Shown: positions 35,425-44,520 of the stretch, one piece after another
Layout: every line of letters begins with the position of its first letter
Position numbering within the stretch: position 1 is the first letter of the stretch
Assembly: GCA_965371805.1 (NCBI GenBank)
Contig: CBDUZW010000033.1
Location: 1 to 49,871, forward strand
Source: JAOZTV01 sp965371805
GTDB taxonomy: Bacteria; Acidobacteriota; Aminicenantia; UBA2199
Direction: 5' to 3'
DNA: 49,871 bases
Translations under genes and position numbers: made by a program
The notes under the pieces: model-generated
What the model saw: the letters and a program-made list of their open reading frames with translations, nothing else
Database searches by the model: none
What the model was told of the DNA's origin: nothing

Positions 35425-36003
35425 TTATGAGGCAATTTTTTTTTTAAAAACTACTTCAATCTCAGAATTTGGATATAAGTATTTTAAAAAAGTATTTTGA
35501 ATAATTGTTAATGGCAGAATTCTAAAAAAATAATGTCCACAAAAAAAATATATTTTTGCGAAAAAACCCTTACCCATGATTGGATTTAATCTTAATCTGA
35601 CAATTCTAACTAAATTCTTTTTTGAAATACCATAATTCTCTGAATTTACATAGTTCTTAAATGCATATGGTGTAAACCCTCTAGTGTGATATATACTATT
35701 CCAAACGATTGTGTCATTTGGTACTTTTATAGTGATAATACCATCAGGTTTAGTCAGCCTGATAAGCTCATCAATAATTGGTATTGGATTAATAAAGTCC
35801 TCGATAACATGACTACAATAAACTTCATCAAAATAATTGTTTTTAAAAGGAATATGTTCTCCATTAATTATCTTTTCAAGGTTAAAGATTATATTTGCTC
35901 CATTTTTGTTATGAGAATCAAGATTATCCCATCCTTCTGATTGGGGAAATAAATTTTTCCCACAACCCACATTAATTTTTTTTCCAATTTTATTATTCTC
36001 CAT
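35425..36003 (-). CDS. Short class I methyltransferase-like protein
   Basis: A 192-residue protein with INVGCGKNLFPQ near the N terminus, a DEVYCSHVIEDF motif and LTKPDGIITIKVPN, matching small Methyltransf_11-type proteins often found in polysaccharide loci. It is shorter than the other methyltransferases here but has a complete SAM-binding half. A GAGG ribosome-binding site precedes the ATG. It lies 26 bases downstream of a GT4 gene. Acceptor unknown. Confidence 0.75.
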   Translation of the reverse strand: MENNKIGKKINVGCGKNLFPQSEGWDNLDSHNKNGANIIFNLEKIINGEHIPFKNNYFDEVYCSHVIEDFINPIPIIDELIRLTKPDGIITIKVPNDTIVWNSIYHTRGFTPYAFKNYVNSENYGISKKNLVRIVRLRLNPIMGKGFFAKIYFFCGHYFFRILPLTIIQNTFLKYLYPNSEIEVVFKKKIAS

Positions 36004-36029
36004 TTTTACCTCATTTAACTATAACAGAT

Positions 36030-37130
36030 TTAATCATTCTTTATTAAATATTTTTGGCTCTCTTCAATTGCATTTATAATCTGGTTCGAATAGAATTTTT
36101 CAGAATATTGTCCTATTGAATAAGATATTTTTTTTTTATTAAAACCCTTTCTAGCAAGATACAATGCCTCCTTAAGTTTCTCCTTTAATCCCTTTTTATT
36201 GAGTGGGTCTATCTCAAATCCATTTACTCCATGAATCAATAAATCAATTGAAGCATTATCATAGCAAGATAGAAGACAAAATAAGCCAGAAGCAATCGCT
36301 TCTGATGAAGCCATTGAAAAAGTATCTTCAAGAGACGGTAGAATGAAAATATCAGAATTTAAATAATACTCCAAAATTTCATTTCTAGAAAGAAATCCTC
36401 TCAAAAACACCTTCTCATCCAAACCATTTAGTTTAATTTGAGCCAAAAGATTATCTTTCTCTTTCCCTTGACCTAGAATATTAAATATTTCAAATTCTTC
36501 TACAAATTCCTTCAAAATATCAATAATGATATTTATCCCTTTTCTTTCAATTAAATTTCCAACTGTAAGTACTTTAATCCCTTCACACTTCAAAGATTCT
36601 TGATTTTTATTCAATTTTTTCCTAAAAGATTCCAACATTCCTACATTCATTCCAGTAAATATTTTTTTTTTATCTATACCTATAACTTCAATAAGATATT
36701 TTGTTGAGTAGGTTCCATAAGTAATAAAAGTTTTGGGAAATTTGAAGATAAATTTTTTAATCAAGTAACGATGATATTTTTCTTTGTATATTCTTTTATT
36801 TCTTATCCCAGTCCAGAGGACTATATCTCTTCTAAGTACAATAGCAAATAAAATCAATGAAAATTCTAGTAAAGTACCATATCCTGTAAAAAGAATAGTC
36901 TTATTTTTAAATTTATAAATCTCCAAAATTGATTTTAAATATCCAATGAATCCGTTTCCAAAAAAATATGAAAAATTGAATTGCTCCTCTCTAAATTCCC
37001 ATGCTTTAAGTTTTAGTACTTTTTTTAACCATATCACCTTTAGTGAATATTTTTTAGCTAGTTCCATATAAATAGGAATTCTTTGAGGAGCATAAAGAAT
37101 AGTTATCAGTAATACCTTATTTTTTTTCAT
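36030..37130 (-). CDS. GT4 family glycosyltransferase
   Basis: A 366-residue GT-B glycosyltransferase. The N-terminal half is hydrophobic and basic, as in enzymes working at the membrane on lipid-linked acceptors. The C-terminal donor half has LTVGNLIERKG, GQGKEK, and the GT4 E-x7-E region PSLEDTFSMASSEAIASG. Donor sugar not assignable. The gene overlaps the upstream flippase gene by 14 bases, so translation is probably coupled. Confidence 0.85.
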   Translation of the reverse strand: MKKNKVLLITILYAPQRIPIYMELAKKYSLKVIWLKKVLKLKAWEFREEQFNFSYFFGNGFIGYLKSILEIYKFKNKTILFTGYGTLLEFSLILFAIVLRRDIVLWTGIRNKRIYKEKYHRYLIKKFIFKFPKTFITYGTYSTKYLIEVIGIDKKKIFTGMNVGMLESFRKKLNKNQESLKCEGIKVLTVGNLIERKGINIIIDILKEFVEEFEIFNILGQGKEKDNLLAQIKLNGLDEKVFLRGFLSRNEILEYYLNSDIFILPSLEDTFSMASSEAIASGLFCLLSCYDNASIDLLIHGVNGFEIDPLNKKGLKEKLKEALYLARKGFNKKKISYSIGQYSEKFYSNQIINAIEESQKYLIKND

Positions 37131-38652
37131 TTAAAGAATTTTTTTTTAAACCAGTCATAATTTCAAAAGCAGAAATCAAAAAATATGGAAGACGATTGTT
37201 TATTTTCTCATAAACCCATTTTAAACACTCTCTTAAATTAAACTTTGCAAAATATCTGACAGTTAAAATAAATAGAAAAAAATTGAAAACAAACACAACT
37301 AGCAGCCGCACCCAAATTACATGAATAAATATTGTACAATTTATACTTATTACTGAGAGGATTAATGTATATAAAGCAAATACGATAAGAATTGGAGAAT
37401 ACAACTTTAAGAAGTCAATAAATTTAATCTTAACAAGATTGCCACATAATCGCAATAATAAAATGAAATTAATAAAAAGTGCAAATAATACTCCAATTGC
37501 TACACCTTTAAGTCCCCATCTACTTCCAAATATGGATGCAAAAATTATTAAAACAGCATAAACAAATGCCACAAATGCTCTTTTAAATACTATACCTTGT
37601 GAGCTTATCAAAACATGCCCCAAACTGATATTCATCTGAAAAAAAACCAAGAATGACAATATTTTTAGTACTATGACTGCATTCACCCATTGATTCCCCA
37701 AAATTATCAATATGATCTCTTCAGCCATAATTGTTATAAAAAGAGATATAGGTATTCCAATAAGTGCTATCAAGCTTAACCCATATAAATAAATTTTTTT
37801 AAGTGTTTTTACATTATTCTGAATAATTGAGAAAGATGGAAAAAGCACTCTGTTAATAGAGTTAAAAAGATAATTACTAGGCATTTTTATTAATTTATAG
37901 GCTCTTTCATAAATCCCTGCTAGGCTTACATCCATTAGTTTTGCCACAATTAGATAATCACCTTCTTTAGCTATAATATTAAATAAACTGCTCAAAGTCA
38001 TACCAGATCCATATTTTATCAATTGATAAAATTCGTTTTTACTAAAACTAGGTATAAATGGATATGGATGAAATTTGAAATTAAGTAAAAGAAAAATTAA
38101 ATTTTCACTAATAAGTGCTAAAACTAAAGCCCAAACTTTAAAATCCAGCAAAGCTAATAAAACACCTATAACGCAATACCCAAAAAAGAATGCAATATTT
38201 TGGGAAATCATTAACTTTTTGTATTTCATTTTCTTTCTTAATAAAGAAAATGAAACTGTATTTAAATTTTTAATAATAATTAGACTTCCCATTGCTTGAA
38301 GTATATGATCATATTTTGAAATGCCTACAAAAGCAGCTATTATTGGGGAAAGTATTAGGTAAATTGTAAGACTGAAGACATTTAATAAAATTAACAATAA
38401 TATGCAAGTTCGAATGTGGTTCTCATTTAGATTTTTTATATATATAATCGCTTCTCCTAATCCAAATTGAGAGATAAGCACAAAAGCATTAATAAAAAGC
38501 ATCGAAATCCCAATAATCCCAAAATCTATAGGAGTTAACAATCTTGCCAGAATAGAAAATGTCCCTAAACTTAAAAAAAACTTTATTATTACGGATAAAA
38601 TGGAAAACTTAATACCTTTTACAGTTTGTTGAGCTAAATTTACATTTTTCAT
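37117..38652 (-). CDS. Polysaccharide flippase (WzxC-like, MOP superfamily)
   Basis: A 511-residue protein with about fourteen helices. The start QTVKGIKFSILSVIIKF, the LARLLTPIDFGIIGI motif and FGLGEAIIY are typical of the WzxC/Polysacc_synt_3 group, which differs from the other two flippases in the window. It should export undecaprenyl-linked units for one of the two glycan systems. The basic C terminus extends past the last helix. No ribosome-binding site is evident before the ATG. Confidence 0.87.
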   Translation of the reverse strand: MKNVNLAQQTVKGIKFSILSVIIKFFLSLGTFSILARLLTPIDFGIIGISMLFINAFVLISQFGLGEAIIYIKNLNENHIRTCILLLILLNVFSLTIYLILSPIIAAFVGISKYDHILQAMGSLIIIKNLNTVSFSLLRKKMKYKKLMISQNIAFFFGYCVIGVLLALLDFKVWALVLALISENLIFLLLNFKFHPYPFIPSFSKNEFYQLIKYGSGMTLSSLFNIIAKEGDYLIVAKLMDVSLAGIYERAYKLIKMPSNYLFNSINRVLFPSFSIIQNNVKTLKKIYLYGLSLIALIGIPISLFITIMAEEIILIILGNQWVNAVIVLKILSFLVFFQMNISLGHVLISSQGIVFKRAFVAFVYAVLIIFASIFGSRWGLKGVAIGVLFALFINFILLLRLCGNLVKIKFIDFLKLYSPILIVFALYTLILSVISINCTIFIHVIWVRLLVVFVFNFFLFILTVRYFAKFNLRECLKWVYEKINNRLPYFLISAFEIMTGLKKNSLNEKK

Positions 38653-38676
38653 CTAACTATTATCAAATCAAATAAC

Positions 38677-39810
38677 CTAAAAATTTAGAGTTATTTCCTC
38701 ATAAATATCGTAATGCAACTTTGCTATATAGGAAATGTCCAACTCTTTTTTAACAATTTCACGAGACCTAATTCCAAAATCTTTGCAAACATCCTTATTA
38801 TTAATCAAGTACTCAATTTTTTCTGCAATTTTTTCTGAATCACCAACTTGAACAATAAATCCATTTTTATCATTAATAATAAAATCTGAAACAGAGCCTA
38901 CATCAGTAGATATTACTGGCTTTTTCATAGACATTGCCTCCCATACAGACATTGGAGCAGCTTCATTAATAGAAGAACATATATAAATATCTGAATCTTT
39001 TAATATTGATCCGATGCTTTTAGAATATCCATAAAGAGTAAAATTATCCATACCATATTTTAAAATTAATGCCCTGATCTTCTTAATATATTTTTTTTGA
39101 GAATTAAGTAACCCTCCAATCACATAAAAATGTAGATCACTAAACTTCTTATCTATTAAATAAGCCGATCTCAAAAAAGTCTCAATACCTTTAACAGGAT
39201 TAACATTAGCAATAGTAATAATATTTATGTCTTTTTTTTTCAAAACAGAATCGGGAATAGATTTGTCTGGATCAAAATATTCTGTATCCACAGGTGCATG
39301 AATTATTTTTTCAATCTTACCTTCACCCAAATAATTCAAATAATATTGTTTAACTTTACTTCCAGCAAAAATAAATCCATCTGCAAATTTATTCAATTTT
39401 TTAAAAATAATTTTGATCGGATATGGGATACTAGTATCATTCAAATGCCAGACAACTTTCTTCCCGGCAAGTTTTGCTGCTATAACTCCTTTAAATTGCC
39501 AGGAACTGTTACAATGAACAATATCAACGCCAGATCTCTGAATAGTTTTTTTTAGAGAAATGGTCTCAGGAATTAATTTTACAAACCATCTAAAAGACTT
39601 AAATGGATTCTTAGAGAGTTTGCTTAGATTAAGGGCGCAGAATTCAAGATTCTTTTTCTGTAATATTTCTGTAAAACTCAAAGAGCCTTTTTTAGGAAAT
39701 ATGACTAATGTATCTATATCATAAAGTTCCTTTAATTTTTCTCCAACTCTTGCAATCCTAAGTTGAGGGCCACCAAGTCTTGGTTCAAGAATTATGTTTG
39801 CAATTTTCAT
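38677..39810 (-). CDS. GT4 family glycosyltransferase
   Basis: A 377-residue GT-B enzyme. The N terminus has the Gly-rich acceptor loop LEPRLGGPQLRIARVG, the middle HCNSSWQFKG, and the donor site has ANVNPVKGIET and SSINEAAPMSVWEAMSM with the E-x7-E pair. Donor and linkage cannot be inferred. The 181-base gap upstream contains a TATAAT on the minus strand (39875-39880) without a clear -35 box, so an internal promoter is possible. The flippase gene follows after 24 bases. Confidence 0.86.
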   Translation of the reverse strand: MKIANIILEPRLGGPQLRIARVGEKLKELYDIDTLVIFPKKGSLSFTEILQKKNLEFCALNLSKLSKNPFKSFRWFVKLIPETISLKKTIQRSGVDIVHCNSSWQFKGVIAAKLAGKKVVWHLNDTSIPYPIKIIFKKLNKFADGFIFAGSKVKQYYLNYLGEGKIEKIIHAPVDTEYFDPDKSIPDSVLKKKDINIITIANVNPVKGIETFLRSAYLIDKKFSDLHFYVIGGLLNSQKKYIKKIRALILKYGMDNFTLYGYSKSIGSILKDSDIYICSSINEAAPMSVWEAMSMKKPVISTDVGSVSDFIINDKNGFIVQVGDSEKIAEKIEYLINNKDVCKDFGIRSREIVKKELDISYIAKLHYDIYEEITLNF

Positions 39811-39991
39811 TTGACAAAAACCTTTATTGAAAAAACATAAAACAAAACAAATTTGATAATTAACTCTTTTACATTATAATACATTAAACCACCCATAATT
39901 TACTTAATGAATATCAATAAAAAAAAGCATAACTAAAAATTCAAAATCATTGTTTTTATACATATTAGAGCTTTGAAAATGAACGTTTTTT

Positions 39992-40636
39992 TTATTTCTT
40001 CAATTTTAAAAGAAACTCCTCAATTGAATTAACTCCTTCTGAGATCTCTTTTAGTTCTTCTGTTTCCAAAAGCCACCACTTTGTTTCAATTATTCTTTCC
40101 AATAATATTTTTTCAAATCTAGGTCTTATTAATCGAGCAGGTACACCTGCAAATATCATATAATCAGGTATGTCCTTTGTTACGACTGAGCCTGCACCTA
40201 TAATTGCTCCCCTTCCTATAGTTACACCTTTTTTAATAATTACATTTGCTCCAACCCATACATCTTCCTTTAAAATAGTTTGCTTTCTGTTCTGCTTTCT
40301 TATTTCTTTAATTAATAGATCGGATTGAAGAAACTCACTAGTAAAGAATTCTTCTATATGATGCTCATTTCCACCAATAATAGCATTTTGCCCAATTGAA
40401 CAAAATCGGCCAATATCAGAAAAAAAAGTATGAACATTATAATTTAGATATGCACAATCTCCAATTAAAGAATGTCCAACTATAGACCCATCTAATATTA
40501 CACTATTTCTCCCCAAAAGATTTGAGAATGCTACATCTTGAGAATGTACTAGTGCAGAATACTTCATTTTAAAAAAAAAATATTTTATTATTCTTTTTAA
40601 ATATTTTGGAAAAAATAGTCTAAATATTTTTTTCAT
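39992..40636 (-). CDS. Hexapeptide-repeat acetyltransferase (CatB-like)
   Basis: About 214 residues. After a basic, hydrophobic N terminus, hexapeptide repeats build a left-handed beta-helix interrupted by a loop carrying the catalytic-type His in GGNEHHIEEF, then VWVGANVIIKKGVTIG and the closing IFAGVPARLIRPR. This is the xenobiotic/CatB-like acetyltransferase group; it probably O-acetylates a sugar. The frame is open seven codons further to 40657, but GGGGAG lies eight bases before the ATG at 40636, which I take as the start. Confidence 0.85.
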   Translation of the reverse strand: MKKIFRLFFPKYLKRIIKYFFFKMKYSALVHSQDVAFSNLLGRNSVILDGSIVGHSLIGDCAYLNYNVHTFFSDIGRFCSIGQNAIIGGNEHHIEEFFTSEFLQSDLLIKEIRKQNRKQTILKEDVWVGANVIIKKGVTIGRGAIIGAGSVVTKDIPDYMIFAGVPARLIRPRFEKILLERIIETKWWLLETEELKEISEGVNSIEEFLLKLKK

Positions 40637-40682
40637 TTTTATTTCTCCCCTAGCCATTTTTATTATTCATCTCTTCTATCAT

Positions 40683-42080
40683 TCAAATTAAGGATTTCTG
40701 ATTAACTAAAATCTTAAATGAAGAATAATAAGATAAAATAAAAAATAATATTACAATACAATTTTTAAAAAATTCTACAATCAAACCACCAATTATTAAT
40801 TCAATAAAAATAGTACAAAAGAAGACATATCCAACAACAATGAACACATTATTTTTATGTGCTATAAAACTCAAGAAAATAAGCTTTGTGGAAATCCCTA
40901 AAACAAAAAAACCAACAATTAGAAATATTTCTCTCCCATAAACAAAAAGACTTCCCCAAAGAGAAGATGCACGACTAACTACTACTGTTTTGGGAACGCG
41001 ATATACGTATTTTGTAACAAACTTAGTAGCACTTGGTTTTTGTGTAAATAGATTCCCTATACCCAAAAGATTTTGATTATTCTCATAATACTCAATTATT
41101 CTTATATTTCCTAAAACTCCACCCATCAATCTTAAATAAAAATGTTTAACTCTATCAATCCCTTCATATCGTTTTCTTTTTAAACTCTCAGCTGAAAGAT
41201 TAGTTTTTTTATAAAAACTCTTCACTACTTTTCTATAAGTATAAATATTTGAGTACAAGAATAATACAACAATAGCAATACTTATAAAAACAATAATTTT
41301 TTTTATAGTAATAAACTCAATCCCATTTACAACTATAAAAATTAAAAGAGAGATAAAAGCTATTTTTACAGGAGCAGATTTCCATCCTGCAAATATATCT
41401 AAAATAATATATACTAAACTAAGAAACAGAAATAAAATTCCTATTTTTTTTTTACCTTTTTTTACCCAGAAAAAAAACAGCATCATTATTCCTATAAGAG
41501 GACCCGTTTTACTTAAAAAATACCATATCCCTATAAATGGGATTTTAGTCGGTTTGATTCCGGCAATTCCAATATTAAAATAAAACTGACTTATTGCTTT
41601 TACTATTAGAGTAATAAAAATAAAAAAAAGGATAATGTTTTCATTTTTCTTTATTATTTTTAATTTTTCTTTATTTAAAAAAGAGAGTTTCCAAATATTT
41701 TTACTACTAAAATTAAAACTCTTGATCAAAAAATATCCACATACAAAAGAAAAATATCCCAGTAAAGTTAATATATAGGTTTTTTGAAATGTATTTCTTG
41801 AGATTATTTCATGTCTGCTAATTTGAAATAAGTCATTAATAATAAAATTAAAACCTATCCAGACAATATAAAAATAAAATTGAGAAAAAAGAAATAAAGG
41901 AGATATTATATCTTCACTATAAATAGAATAATAAGTGGTTAAAGAGATTATTAGTATTACAATAAAGTTAACTAATGGTAACATTGAAAATGTTAAATTA
42001 TGATTTCCAAAAATTAGAGCAAGAGTAAATAGCAGAAAATATATAATGTTACTACTTACTAATAATATTCTTTTATTCAT
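40683..42080 (-). CDS. wzy: O-antigen/oligosaccharide repeat unit polymerase (Wzy-like)
   Basis: A 465-residue membrane protein with about eleven helices and a large soluble loop (about residues 275-370) rich in Lys, Arg and Tyr, containing RVKHFYLRLMGGVLGN. The layout matches oligosaccharide repeat-unit polymerases, which are poorly conserved; the call rests on topology and context. With the WzxC-like flippase and EpsB-like initiating transferase it would complete one Wzy-dependent system, separate from the protein at 15-17 kb. The start lacks a clear ribosome-binding site. Confidence 0.72.
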   Translation of the reverse strand: MNKRILLVSSNIIYFLLFTLALIFGNHNLTFSMLPLVNFIVILIISLTTYYSIYSEDIISPLFLFSQFYFYIVWIGFNFIINDLFQISRHEIISRNTFQKTYILTLLGYFSFVCGYFLIKSFNFSSKNIWKLSFLNKEKLKIIKKNENIILFFIFITLIVKAISQFYFNIGIAGIKPTKIPFIGIWYFLSKTGPLIGIMMLFFFWVKKGKKKIGILFLFLSLVYIILDIFAGWKSAPVKIAFISLLIFIVVNGIEFITIKKIIVFISIAIVVLFLYSNIYTYRKVVKSFYKKTNLSAESLKRKRYEGIDRVKHFYLRLMGGVLGNIRIIEYYENNQNLLGIGNLFTQKPSATKFVTKYVYRVPKTVVVSRASSLWGSLFVYGREIFLIVGFFVLGISTKLIFLSFIAHKNNVFIVVGYVFFCTIFIELIIGGLIVEFFKNCIVILFFILSYYSSFKILVNQKSLI

Positions 42081-42102
42081 TCTATTTAATAAAATGTTGC
42101 TT

Positions 42103-42987
42103 CTAATTAGGCTTGATAAGGAGATTTACATCATAATCATCTTCAAAATTAAATGGAGAAATATTTGTCGAACTTAAATTAAAAAAAATAAACCAGTTGC
42201 GATTTGCAGTTACTTTATAAAACTTATAATTTTTTGGAAAAAGAGATTTAAACTCATCTGCATTAGCAAAGGTTTCCTTACACGATTTTGAAAATTCCAT
42301 AAAAATATTAGGTTTATGAGCGTTGATAGTATTTTCTAATCCCATTAATACAAATTTTTCATATCCTTCCACATCAATCTTAATCAAATTAATATTTTCC
42401 AATTTTAAATGTGATATGAATTTATCACCATTTTGTACTTTTAATTCACCATGAAACTCATTTCCATCAACTTCATGATCTATTAAAAATGAGCCTGTTG
42501 CCAAATTATAAGAGTCTTTTTTAGGAGCATAAAATCTTAAAATTTCATCTTTCAAGCCTAATCCCACATCATAGATTTTAATGTTTTTTATCTTATTATT
42601 TTCAATAGTTGTTCTAAATTTATCCCTAACTGACTTTAAAGGTTCAAATGAATAAACATTATCGCAAAATTGTGACAATATAATAGAATGTTGTCCAACA
42701 TTTGCTCCAACATCGATAAAGACTGTATTTTTTTCCGTTTTTAAAATATCTCTCATCAAAAATAGTTCCTGCTTTTCATATGCTCCATAAAAATAAATCA
42801 TATGATCAATATAATTATTAATATTTCCTTTATACTTTATTCCAAATAAATCTATTTCAAAATCATATGAATGAAGAGGACGTAATCTAATTAAATACTT
42901 AATTATTCTCTGTCTAATTGTTAAACGAATCCAGTCCAATCGAGCAATGTAACGACAAATTTTTATTCTAAAAGATTTATCAATCAT
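42103..42987 (-). CDS. FkbM family methyltransferase
   Basis: A 294-residue protein with the FkbM-type SAM site FIDVGANVGQHSIILSQF near residue 95, VYSFEPLKSV, and INLIKIDVEGYEKFVLMG, all diagnostic of the FkbM domain. Members O-methylate sugars in glycans and natural products. AAGG before the ATG supports the start. It is followed after 22 bases by the polymerase-like gene; the upstream gap of 148 bases holds no gene I can support. Confidence 0.88.
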   Translation of the reverse strand: MIDKSFRIKICRYIARLDWIRLTIRQRIIKYLIRLRPLHSYDFEIDLFGIKYKGNINNYIDHMIYFYGAYEKQELFLMRDILKTEKNTVFIDVGANVGQHSIILSQFCDNVYSFEPLKSVRDKFRTTIENNKIKNIKIYDVGLGLKDEILRFYAPKKDSYNLATGSFLIDHEVDGNEFHGELKVQNGDKFISHLKLENINLIKIDVEGYEKFVLMGLENTINAHKPNIFMEFSKSCKETFANADEFKSLFPKNYKFYKVTANRNWFIFFNLSSTNISPFNFEDDYDVNLLIKPN

Positions 42988-43135
42988 TTTTCAACCTTGT
43001 TTAAATTGAATATGAAGCCAAAACTCCTTCTTTTCTGTATGTTAGTAATTTCTATTTTATTCATTTCCAATTTCCACCTACCTTTTTAGTTTTTATTAAA
43101 ATATTTTATTTTTTTAGAGAAGCTTACATTGCTAT

Positions 43136-44515
43136 TTAGTTCAATTTCTTATAAGTAAAAATTTGTGTTATTATTTTTAAAGGAATAAAATTAAATTTTT
43201 TCCATACACCATAAGTTAATGCTATATTCCAGAAAAATGTTACCATTGTAAACGTAATTGCAGCACCAGTAACACCAAATCTAGGAATCAATAAATACCC
43301 AAGTATTAAATTTAAAAATATTCCAGCCACCATAATATTTTTAACTCTTTTTTGATGACCTGTCATATTCAATAACTCCCCCACTGGTCCACAAAGCGCA
43401 CTGAGCAATTGTCCAAAAACTACAATAATCAATGCAGTAAAACCACTCTTAAACTCTTCTCCAAACACTGACATTATTAACTTAGGAAATACTATTAATA
43501 TTAAAAAAAAAGGTACCGATGAAAAGAAAGTCATTTTTGTAAATCTATTCATGTTTTTTTCTAATTCATTAAAGTTTTTTTTCCCAAACATCTCAGCAAA
43601 TTTTGGAACCGCTATACTATTTACCGCATTAAGTGATAAAGAAGCAAGTAACGCAACTCTCATTGCAACATTATAAATCCCAACATCACTTTCTGGTCTA
43701 AATATTCCAATCAGAATTACATTTAACCAAGTCATCATAAGAAATGTTGTATTTGTAATAAACATTGGATATGAAACTTTTAGAAGTGAAAATACTTTAA
43801 ACTTATTTTTATTTACTAGCAAATTTTTCTTTCCACTTAAAATCGTTTTAAAAGATCTAAAAACAAACAAAAAACTCAAAATCATAGTTATATACAATGA
43901 AAAAACGAAAACTTTGAAAGGTATAAGATCACTATCATACCCTAAAAAAAAAACAAAAAGAATTGTTAAAGTTGCAATAAATCTTGGAGCAGCATGGACT
44001 AAAAAAGAGAACTCTTTAATTTTTTGAAAACCTCTTAATGTTTGTGCATTTATTCTCAATAATATAAAAGGAATTAATCCTAAAAGAATTATATTCATAT
44101 ACACTTCAATGTATCCCTTTTTAAAAACCGATTTCAAAAGAATTGGCGTAAGAAGCAGCATTACAAGATAAATAATAAATCCACTTACTAAAACAATATA
44201 AATAGTCTTTAAATAATAATTTTTTGCATGATTATACTGCCTCATAGATAAACTCTCTGCAATAAATTTTACTATTGCAGTATCCAAACCAAGTCTACAT
44301 ATTACTCCAGAAATATTTAGAAAAGCCAATGTAAGAGGAAAAATACCATAAACTGAAGCACCATAATTTCTCGTTATTAAAATTATGAAAACATTGGCAA
44401 AAAACATGCCAAGTATTTGAATGAAAAAATGAGAAGCACTTTTATTAAATAAATCCAAAAATACCTTATCTTTTTTTATAAGGATAATTTTTTTTTTTAT
44501 AAATTTATAATTCAT
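43136..44515 (-). CDS. Polysaccharide flippase (third MOP-type protein)
   Basis: A 459-residue protein with twelve to fourteen helices and the MOP/Polysacc_synt pattern SASHFFIQILGMFFANVF, then ITRNYGASVYGIFPL, FAEMFGKKNF and GVTGAAITF near the end. It belongs to a different subgroup from the flippases at 20.5 and 37.1 kb. It begins 5 bases after the stop of the chain-length-regulator-like gene, so the two probably work together. Confidence 0.87.
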   Translation of the reverse strand: MNYKFIKKKIILIKKDKVFLDLFNKSASHFFIQILGMFFANVFIILITRNYGASVYGIFPLTLAFLNISGVICRLGLDTAIVKFIAESLSMRQYNHAKNYYLKTIYIVLVSGFIIYLVMLLLTPILLKSVFKKGYIEVYMNIILLGLIPFILLRINAQTLRGFQKIKEFSFLVHAAPRFIATLTILFVFFLGYDSDLIPFKVFVFSLYITMILSFLFVFRSFKTILSGKKNLLVNKNKFKVFSLLKVSYPMFITNTTFLMMTWLNVILIGIFRPESDVGIYNVAMRVALLASLSLNAVNSIAVPKFAEMFGKKNFNELEKNMNRFTKMTFFSSVPFFLILIVFPKLIMSVFGEEFKSGFTALIIVVFGQLLSALCGPVGELLNMTGHQKRVKNIMVAGIFLNLILGYLLIPRFGVTGAAITFTMVTFFWNIALTYGVWKKFNFIPLKIITQIFTYKKLN

Positions 44516-44520
44516 AAAAG

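Noticed and set aside
43011..43088. Plus-strand 25-codon frame resembling a signal peptide, in the gap before the FkbM gene
   Set aside because: No ribosome-binding site and nothing follows it; short Leu/Ile/Phe-rich frames are expected by chance in A+T-rich DNA.
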